A stretch of DNA of 5,859 nt, from the NCBI GenBank assembly GCA_019417975.1, contig DYCT01000139.1:1-5859 (forward strand), written 5' to 3'. The notes under the pieces were generated by a model. That model did not search any database. It was not told the origin of the DNA and worked only from the letters and a program-made list of their open reading frames with translations. The DNA is from Bacteroides sp. (GTDB lineage Bacteria > Bacteroidota > Bacteroidia > Bacteroidales > Bacteroidaceae). Numbering within the stretch: position 1 is the first letter of the stretch; each line of letters begins with the position of its first letter. A program made the position numbers and the translations under genes. This document shows positions 1 to 4,550 of this stretch, piece after piece.

Positions 1-31
1 TCACGTATCTGTCTTCACATGCAACTAATCG

Positions 32-457
32 CTATTTTATCCCGAATTGGGGTATTACATTGACAATGACCGGAGCTTCTCGTCTGCTCACTTCATTGCG
101 ATTGGCAGACACCACCACTTCGTCGGTTACAAACGTTTCTTCCACCATTAGAAAGTGAACAACAGTAGCATATTCTTTGTTTACTTCCACTTTCTTTTCT
201 TGCGTTTTATAGCCAAGCGCCTGTACACGCAATGTGTATTTACCGGGTTTTATATCCTTGAACAAAAATTGTCCTTCTTCATTAGTCACCGTTCCTTTTC
301 CTGTCTCCACAACAAGAACAGTTGCATATGGAATATTTGCTTCGGTTCCTTTTTCCAACACATGACCATTGATTACATTGCCTTCGCGTATAGGTTTATT
401 GGCATACAGACAGTTGCCCATCAACATGAGCAACACTAAAAGTATATATTTTTTCAT
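32..457 (-). CDS. Truncated TonB-dependent receptor: N-terminal carboxypeptidase-regulatory-like domain only
   Basis: This reads as the first 141 residues of an outer-membrane TonB-dependent receptor. Residues 1-19 form a signal peptide (KKY, a Leu/Met-rich core, then LYA before the likely cleavage). Residues about 26-103 match a CarboxypepD_reg-like beta-sandwich (NGHVLEKG, IPYATVLV, GTVTNEEGQFLF, PGKYTLRVQALGYK). Residues 111-118 (TDEVVVSA) resemble a TonB box and are followed by the usual lead into the plug domain (NRNEVSRREAPVIVNVI). Intact receptors of this type normally run to roughly 600-1000 residues, with a plug and a 22-strand barrel. Here, after VNVI only PQFGIK follows before TAG. 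The other two forward frames also stop within about 40 bp, so a one-base frameshift does not restore the gene inside the window. I infer an insertion, deletion or rearrangement junction near position 50. The product may be exported but cannot form a transport channel. The ligand is unknown. The ATG at 457 is the natural start because it gives a complete signal peptide. Confidence 0.8.
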   Translation of the reverse strand: MKKYILLVLLMLMGNCLYANKPIREGNVINGHVLEKGTEANIPYATVLVVETGKGTVTNEEGQFLFKDIKPGKYTLRVQALGYKTQEKKVEVNKEYATVVHFLMVEETFVTDEVVVSANRNEVSRREAPVIVNVIPQFGIK

Positions 458-486
458 TGTTTCAGTAATTAATTAAAATATCTTCA

Positions 487-526
487 CAATAGATACGACC
501 CTTCATCGACCGAAGAGCCTCTATCG
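487..526 (-). promoter_or_regulatory. Long imperfect hairpin upstream of the receptor start
   Basis: Read on the minus strand, CGATAGA (526-520) pairs with TCTATTG (493-487), and GGCTCTTC (519-512) pairs with GAAGGGTC (504-497). The loop is 7 nt and there is one 3-nt bulge (496-494). All 15 pairs are Watson-Crick or G-U in the minus-strand RNA, while the same wobbles would be A-C mismatches on the other strand. This favours a minus-strand RNA structure, ending 29 nt before the receptor ATG. It could be a structured 5' leader or an attenuator-like element. I do not recognise a known riboswitch consensus in it. Confidence 0.4.
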
Positions 527-556
527 TGCAAGCATATACATAAGAAATGTTATACT

Positions 557-582
557 CCGACAGCATGTCTATGCGCCGACAG
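557..582. repeat. Direct repeat CCGACAG x2, 19-bp period, flanking a small inverted repeat
   Basis: CCGACAG occurs at 557-563 and again at 576-582. Between the copies lies the small inverted repeat GCAT-gtct-ATGC (563-574). On the minus strand the copies read CTGTCGG and sit upstream of a weak -7-like octamer TATGCTTG (536-529) that precedes the receptor gene. Two same-direction sites about two helical turns apart could be an activator site, but this is inference from spacing only. Confidence 0.3.
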
Positions 583-588
583 ATTCAC

Positions 589-623
589 AAAAAAACAGAC
601 CAATCCCTATCAAAGGGCTGACC
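589..623 (-). terminator. Imperfect intrinsic terminator after the His-rich gene
   Basis: On the minus strand a stem starts 6 nt after the stop codon. GGTC...AGCCCT (623-613 side) pairs with AGGGAT...GGTC (to 598), with one G-A mismatch, one bulged T and two G-U pairs. It is followed by TG and a run of seven T (595-589). The wobble pairs exist only in the minus-strand RNA. It would end the nucleotidase/His-rich transcript and give the receptor its own transcription unit. The stem is not perfect, so read-through is plausible. Confidence 0.5.
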
Positions 624-628
624 TTGTT

Positions 629-976
629 TTAAGCTAAGACTGAAACAACGGGAGGAGCCCGTAAGCGAAGATATTGTAAATGAACCCCTTTAGCAACAGG
701 AACCTGAGTGGGGAAAGACAAGGAATATAATACAGAAGCCATTTCTGGCACCCATACAAAAGGCACAGCCGCATCCGTATCAATATGGCTGAGCTGAGTA
801 ATCAGTACAAATTGAGAAGCATTGTGTTGGTGCGAACAGTCCGACGAAGGGTGCGAATGCACCACCATCACCCCATTCACATAGTGAACGTGGGTGAAGG
901 CTGTCACTCCTACCTGGTAGCTTACAAACAAAGCCAACAGGAACAATGAAAATGCTATTTTCGCACGTTGCTTCAA
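629..976 (-). CDS. Small exported histidine-rich protein, unknown function, TTG start
   Basis: This is a 115-residue protein with an N-terminal signal peptide or membrane anchor (MKQRAK then a hydrophobic stretch, about residues 7-27). A histidine-rich segment follows: H29-V-H31, H40-S-H42, and C47-S-H49-Q-H51, with further His at 64 and 99. The C-terminus carries LRLRAPPV. Small Bacteroidetes proteins with this layout (THVHYVNG, HSHP, late RAPP) commonly lie next to TonB-dependent receptor genes and, to my knowledge, lack an assigned function. The pattern suggests periplasmic metal binding, but that is inference. The start must be TTG at 976 or another non-ATG codon: the frame is closed by TAA ten nt upstream (988-986), and the next in-frame Met is residue 37, which would remove the signal peptide. 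The gene follows the nucleotidase by 30 bp on the same strand and is probably cotranscribed with it. A receptor fragment lies 171 bp downstream. Confidence 0.75.
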   Translation of the reverse strand: MKQRAKIAFSLFLLALFVSYQVGVTAFTHVHYVNGVMVVHSHPSSDCSHQHNASQFVLITQLSHIDTDAAVPFVWVPEMASVLYSLSFPTQVPVAKGVHLQYLRLRAPPVVSVLA

Positions 977-986
977 ATTGATACTT

Positions 987-1002
987 TACTTATAGATAAG
1001 TA
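987..1002. promoter_or_regulatory. 16-bp palindrome just upstream of the His-rich gene
   Basis: TACTTAT-AG-ATAAGTA is a perfect 7-bp inverted repeat with a 2-bp centre. It fills most of the 30-bp gap between the nucleotidase stop and the TTG start and ends 10 bp before that start. The short centre fits a protein-binding dyad better than an RNA hairpin. A regulator of the His-rich gene could bind here, but no known consensus is recognised and AT-rich DNA makes chance palindromes more likely. Confidence 0.35.
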
Positions 1003-1006
1003 TTCA

Positions 1007-2737
1007 TTATTTATTATCTCCAAAGAGCAAACGATAGTCTCTTTCCGCAGCAGGTTTCACCCATTTCTCCGGAATAAACTTCCACTGATTCAAAGGTTTC
1101 GGGTCAAGAGTTTGTTGCTGTTCGATGTATTCCATCATATAATAGCGCAAATCCTTGTCGGTCGAATCCAAGATACGCTCTGTCAGTTGGTCGTGTGGGA
1201 TACCTGCTCCCTTAGTCAACAACTCACCTCCGCCATTTCCACGATACGAATTCAAAGCAACCTTGTAATAAGCATTTTCATCGAACGGACGTCCATCAGC
1301 CATTTTCTCAATGATTACTTTCGAGCCAGCCGGCTTTGTAACATCTACAGTATAATAAATACCTGCTGCCGAGTCAAAATTGTAGCTAAAATTAACAAAC
1401 TGATATTTCCCTTTTTTATTCTGCTCCAACAAAAGCAAATGGTCGTTTGCATTCTTCATCTGATTTGTCCACATGGCATAACTCATCTCCAGCATCCCTT
1501 TTATTTCCTTTCCGGAAAGGCGCATCGTGTAAAGCATATTTTCATAACGATACAAATTGAACATATCGGCTACCGTCACTTTACCAGCAGGAATTTCAGC
1601 CGCAAGCGAAAGAGGTGCAACAAACGAAACATCTGCGCCCGTCAACTTCAGCTGCATCTCATGGATAAAATCGACAAATGCCGACGGACCAAAATAAGCT
1701 TGCTTGGTAGTAATGCCATTCGTAAATGTACCGATTTCTTTGCTTACAAAATGCTGTACCTCTTCACGCTGAGTCGCAAATTTCTGCATAAACTCTTCGT
1801 CCGGGGCATATTGATTCATATCTACCAATTCACCTGTTACATCCTTGCTTACAACTTTTCCTTTGCGAACTTTCAATACCAAGTCGACCGAAGATACAAC
1901 GTTAGCTCTACTGCCCGGGTCCAGAATCAAGACAGAATCGCCTTCTACATTTTCTACCTTATAACAATGAGTTTGATGGTCATGTCCTGCAAAGACCACA
2001 TCAAAGCCCGGTACTTGCTGAGCTACCGTAACCGATGCATTCTCACGATACTGTTCCGAAACCAACACCGGATTGACTCCTGCATGAAACAAACCTATCA
2101 CAATATCGGCTTTCTCTTTATCGCGCAATACAGGCATCCAGCGACGAGCCGTCTCCTCCATATCTTCAAACCGAAGTCCTTTCCACAACTTTTCAGGAAG
2201 CCAGTTGGGTACAGCCGGAGTAATCATTCCCAAAATAGCGATACGCAACCCGTTACGTTTAACCACAAGATAAGGTTTCAAATATGGTTCCCCATCTGAT
2301 TCGCGCACGATATTGGCACCAAGCACCGGAAATTTACATTGCGAAGCCCAACGGTCGTATACCGAATGTCCGGTTTCCACATCGTGATTTCCCATACTTG
2401 CAGCATCATAGCCCATATAATTCAACATTTGAGCCATCAAATGCACCGATACTGTATCTATAAAATTATAATAATAAGCAGTAGGTTGTCCTTGCAGCAA
2501 GTCTCCATTGTCCATCAACAGCAAATTCTTACCATAGTCTTTGCGCATCTCCTTAACGTATGCGCTCACCCTCGACAAGCCACCTTCTCCGTCGCGTTTG
2601 CGGATAAAGTCATATGGATAAAAGTTTCCATGCACATCACTCGTCTGCACCAGTTTGAGACGAACTTCTTTTTCTTTATTCAGCGAACAGCCCGTAAAGG
2701 CAAACAGACATACAAATATGTATACTAAATGCTTCAT
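1007..2737 (-). CDS. Metallophosphatase/5'-nucleotidase lipoprotein (UshA/CpdB family)
   Basis: This envelope enzyme of the two-metal 5'-nucleotidase family would hydrolyse nucleotides or 2',3'-cyclic nucleotides to release phosphate and nucleosides. It has 576 residues, close to the usual 520-650. Residues 1-17 form a lipoprotein signal with the lipobox FTGC and lipidated Cys17. The calcineurin-like metallophosphatase domain shows its metal ligands in order: D34-V-H36, GD (78-79), GNHD (116-119), FHAG with H218, and GHDH (251-254). The C-terminal 5'-nucleotidase domain follows, from about residue 330, with the family loop YRGNGGG near residues 498-504. All core ligands are present, so the enzyme should be active. 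The motifs do not settle whether 5'-nucleotides, 3'-nucleotides or cyclic nucleotides are preferred. The lipid anchor would place it on the periplasmic or outer face of the outer membrane. It is the first gene of a probable operon with the small His-rich gene 30 bp downstream. The ATG at 2737 gives a complete lipoprotein signal and has a -7-like box about 27 bp upstream. Confidence 0.93.
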   Translation of the reverse strand: MKHLVYIFVCLFAFTGCSLNKEKEVRLKLVQTSDVHGNFYPYDFIRKRDGEGGLSRVSAYVKEMRKDYGKNLLLMDNGDLLQGQPTAYYYNFIDTVSVHLMAQMLNYMGYDAASMGNHDVETGHSVYDRWASQCKFPVLGANIVRESDGEPYLKPYLVVKRNGLRIAILGMITPAVPNWLPEKLWKGLRFEDMEETARRWMPVLRDKEKADIVIGLFHAGVNPVLVSEQYRENASVTVAQQVPGFDVVFAGHDHQTHCYKVENVEGDSVLILDPGSRANVVSSVDLVLKVRKGKVVSKDVTGELVDMNQYAPDEEFMQKFATQREEVQHFVSKEIGTFTNGITTKQAYFGPSAFVDFIHEMQLKLTGADVSFVAPLSLAAEIPAGKVTVADMFNLYRYENMLYTMRLSGKEIKGMLEMSYAMWTNQMKNANDHLLLLEQNKKGKYQFVNFSYNFDSAAGIYYTVDVTKPAGSKVIIEKMADGRPFDENAYYKVALNSYRGNGGGELLTKGAGIPHDQLTERILDSTDKDLRYYMMEYIEQQQTLDPKPLNQWKFIPEKWVKPAAERDYRLLFGDNK

Positions 2738-2763
2738 ACTTTATTCTTTTTAATTTTAGAGGG

Positions 2764-2771
2764 TAAAGGTA
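2764..2771 (-). promoter_or_regulatory. Candidate -7 box (TACCTTTA) for the nucleotidase gene
   Basis: TACCTTTA on the minus strand matches the Bacteroides -7 consensus TAnnTTTG at all but the last position. It lies 26 bp before the nucleotidase ATG, which would give a leader of about 20 nt. I see no clean TTTG -33 element at the expected 19-21 bp spacing. Confidence 0.45.
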
Positions 2772-2957
2772 CGCAAATTCATCGAAATAAAGGCCATCTC
2801 AACCTACTCTTTGCTAAAAAAGAGAAGAAAACATCCTTTTCACAAGTTAAATTTAATCTAAACAGCTAATAAAGCTGAAAGAAAACTGCCACATCGGCAA
2901 ATGGTGCAAACTTTGTTGTCAGTATAGAAACGAAATACGAAACTAACAATACAGACT

Positions 2958-3869
2958 ATGGCATATATTGATTATTACAACGTACTTGGTGTAGACAAAT
3001 CCGCCACACAGGATGATATCAAAAAGGCCTACCGAAAGTTAGCCAGGCAATATCATCCCGACTTACATCCGAATGACCCACAAGCCAAAAACAAATTTCA
3101 AGCTATTAATGAAGCCAACGAAGTATTAAGCGACCCTGAAAAGCGAAAAAAATATGATGAATACGGCGAACAGTGGAAACACGCCGATGAGTTTGAAGCG
3201 TCTCAAAGGGGTGGTCAGAGCAATGGCAATCAGTATACCTATTATTATGGCAACGACTTCAATGCTGACGACTTCAATCAGTTTGGTCATAATGCAGGAG
3301 GGTTTTCTGACTTCTTCGAGTCTCTATTCGGTCATGGAGGCAGTCGTCGTAGCTCTGCTACACGCGGGCACGACCTTCAAGCCGAATTGCATCTGACGTT
3401 ACAAGAAGCTGCCATTACCCATAAACAGGTCTTGAACGTCAATGGTCAGAACATCCGTATCACCATACCTGCCGGTGTCAGAGACAGACAAGTGATTAAG
3501 CTGAAAGGACGAGGCACACCGGGTAGCAATAGCACTTTAAACGGTGATTTATACATTACGTTTGTCATCGCAGAGGACGCCAATTTCCAACGCAAGGGAG
3601 ACGACTTGTACAAAACAGTCCCAATTGATTTGTACACAGCCCTATTAGGTGGCGACCTAACTGTAGATACATTGGATGGGCAGGTGATTGTAAAAGTTAA
3701 ACCTGAAACCCAAAACGGAACACAAGTGAAACTGAAAGGTAAAGGATTCCCTATCTACAAAGAGGAGGGTAAAAAAGGCGACTTGATTCTAACCTTTACG
3801 GTTCAGCTGCCTACTCACCTCAACGAAAAACAAAAGCAGTTAATACGCGAACTGCAACAAAATGCTTAA
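2958..3869 (+). CDS. Class B J-domain co-chaperone, CbpA-like (DnaJ without zinc finger)
   Basis: This cytoplasmic Hsp40 co-chaperone of 303 residues should stimulate DnaK ATPase and deliver substrates to it. The J domain spans about residues 4-70, with the DnaK-contacting HPD at 33-35 and the typical KYDEYG end. A flexible linker (about 82-137) follows, rich in Gly, Asn, Tyr, Asp and Phe (GNQYTYYYGNDFNADDFNQF, then GGFSDFFESLFG). The two C-terminal beta domains lie at about 138-205 (LHLTLQEAA, IRITIPAGV, IKLKGRG, GDLYITF) and 215-287 (DDLYKTVPIDLYTALLGG, VKLKGKGFP, GDLILTF). There are no CxxCxGxG repeats, and the protein has no cysteine at all, so it is the CbpA/DjlA-like class B form and not true DnaJ. 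In many bacteria this gene is followed by the CbpM modulator. Here a strong terminator begins 5 bp after the stop, so it appears monocistronic. The promoter is unclear: TTTG (2910-2913) has no good TAnnTTTG after it. DNA binding, as for E. coli CbpA, is possible but not shown. Confidence 0.93.
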   Translation: MAYIDYYNVLGVDKSATQDDIKKAYRKLARQYHPDLHPNDPQAKNKFQAINEANEVLSDPEKRKKYDEYGEQWKHADEFEASQRGGQSNGNQYTYYYGNDFNADDFNQFGHNAGGFSDFFESLFGHGGSRRSSATRGHDLQAELHLTLQEAAITHKQVLNVNGQNIRITIPAGVRDRQVIKLKGRGTPGSNSTLNGDLYITFVIAEDANFQRKGDDLYKTVPIDLYTALLGGDLTVDTLDGQVIVKVKPETQNGTQVKLKGKGFPIYKEEGKKGDLILTFTVQLPTHLNEKQKQLIRELQQNA

Positions 3870-3873
3870 ACAG

Positions 3874-3916
3874 AATAAGCCTGAACTTCCCAAGTAAAAG
3901 TTCAGGCTTATTTTTT
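3874..3916 (+). terminator. Strong intrinsic terminator of the co-chaperone gene
   Basis: AATAAGCCTGAACTT (3874-3888) pairs perfectly over 15 bp with AAGTTCAGGCTTATT (3898-3912), around a 9-nt loop. The arm runs directly into a T tract (3911-3916). It begins 5 bp after the co-chaperone stop. The perfect stem would also form in minus-strand RNA, but the T tract there is poor (TTATTCTGTTTAA). It may therefore act only as a back-up for the convergent small lipoprotein gene. Confidence 0.92.
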
Positions 3917-4001
3917 ACCCAAAAGCGCAAAGAGTACTCCCTACATCTTGAAGTACAAATAGGAAAATACAATTCCCATTTCACACAACAAGCCATCAAA
4001 T

Positions 4002-4018
4002 ACTGCCAAAATGACAGT
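4002..4018 (-). terminator. Weak hairpin after the small lipoprotein gene
   Basis: On the minus strand ACTGTCA pairs with TGGCAGT over 7 bp, including one U-G wobble, around a TTT loop. It starts 10 nt after the stop codon. The wobble would be a C-A mismatch on the plus strand, so the structure suits minus-strand RNA. Only ATTTGAT follows and there is no good T tract, so termination here would be inefficient. Between this hairpin and the 3874-3916 terminator I see nothing else. Confidence 0.3.
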
Positions 4019-4028
4019 TTAAAATGAT

Positions 4029-4436
4029 TTATCGTGCTATAAACTCTACCGGCTCATTATTCAAATATCCTCTCAACACACCTCGAGTGATAACGATGTC
4101 GTCCAGATAGGATACCCCATCGGCATAATCCATCCGAATGCAGCGAGTGTCACCTCTATCCCATCTCCAATAAAAATCATAACAACACTCCCTGCCATTG
4201 TCCATAAAGTATTCCCGGCCTTGACCGTTACGATAGAATATAAAACGCTGTTCGTACAAATGATACCCTTCCTCCCAGATATCAGTCCATACCGGTTCAC
4301 ACAAATATTCCTCCAACAAGGCAACATGCGAAGGATGTCTATCATCGAAAATTTCCACTTCACAAGAAGAAAGACCCATCACGACAGCCATCAACAAGGC
4401 AGCCATCCCCATATATTTACGCAACTTTGTTTTCAT
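4029..4436 (-). CDS. Small lipoprotein of unknown function, possibly lipocalin-like
   Basis: I do not recognise this 135-residue protein at family level. Residues 1-25 form a lipoprotein signal peptide (KTKLRKY, hydrophobic core, lipobox LSSC with Cys25). The residues after the anchor are acidic (EVEIFDD), which in Bacteroidetes can favour display on the outer-membrane surface, though this is inference. The mature part is rich in Trp, Tyr, Asp and Arg and alternates short beta-strand-like stretches with turns: RFIFYRNGQGREYF (64-77), YDFYWRWDRGD (86-96), CIRMDYADG (99-107), YLDDIVITRGVLRGYL (110-125). That pattern recalls small Bacteroidetes lipocalin-like lipoproteins. Apart from Cys25 there are cysteines at 46, 84, 85 and 99, which could form disulphides in the periplasm. 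It stands alone between convergent and divergent neighbours, with its own good -7 box 36 bp upstream. Confidence 0.8.
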   Translation of the reverse strand: MKTKLRKYMGMAALLMAVVMGLSSCEVEIFDDRHPSHVALLEEYLCEPVWTDIWEEGYHLYEQRFIFYRNGQGREYFMDNGRECCYDFYWRWDRGDTRCIRMDYADGVSYLDDIVITRGVLRGYLNNEPVEFIAR

Positions 4437-4472
4437 ACCGCTCTATTTTAATCTGTACTTATTGTTTTAATG

Positions 4473-4480
4473 CAAAAGTA
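4473..4480 (-). promoter_or_regulatory. -7 box (TACTTTTG) for the small lipoprotein gene
   Basis: TACTTTTG on the minus strand is an exact match to the Bacteroides -7 consensus TAnnTTTG, 36 bp before the ATG. That predicts a leader of about 30 nt. No clear TTTG is present at the -33 position, which would fall near 4500, inside the rmuC promoter spacer. Confidence 0.6.
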
Positions 4481-4514
4481 AAATAGAAAAACATTCCATC
4501 CGCAGGAATTTCAC

Positions 4515-4522
4515 TATATTTG
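4515..4522 (+). promoter_or_regulatory. -7 box (TATATTTG) for rmuC
   Basis: TATATTTG is an exact match to the Bacteroides -7 consensus and lies 28 bp before the rmuC ATG. It predicts a start near 4527-4530 and a leader of about 20-25 nt that is A-rich (ACAACAACA) in place of a Shine-Dalgarno sequence. The -33 position (about 4491-4494) lacks TTTG. Confidence 0.65.
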
Positions 4523-4550
4523 TCAAGGGAAAAACCTAAATACAACAACA

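Noticed and set aside
155..439. A 94-codon open frame on the plus strand opposite the receptor fragment
   Set aside because: Phe/His/Cys-rich translation typical of antisense to a beta-sandwich coding region. The minus-strand frame has a clear signal peptide and domain.
968..2299. A 443-codon open frame on the plus strand opposite the nucleotidase gene
   Set aside because: Its translation is rich in Ile, His, Arg, Phe and Cys with no domain or signal, and it lies fully antisense to a gene with a complete set of catalytic motifs. It is a shadow of that gene's codon pattern.
2339..2728. A 129-codon open frame on the plus strand opposite the nucleotidase N-terminus
   Set aside because: Low-complexity His/Ile/Ser-rich translation, antisense to the conserved DVHG, GD and GNHD motif region. 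No promoter or family resemblance.
2863..2877. Small inverted repeat CAGCT-aataa-AGCTG in the divergent 2738-2957 region
   Set aside because: Only a 5-bp stem with no T tract that would make a terminator and no known operator consensus. Expected by chance in AT-rich intergenic DNA.
2910..2941. Possible promoter for the co-chaperone: TTTG at 2910-2913 followed 20 bp later by TACGAAAC
   Set aside because: Only the first two bases of the -7 element match TAnnTTTG, so it is too weak to list as a feature.
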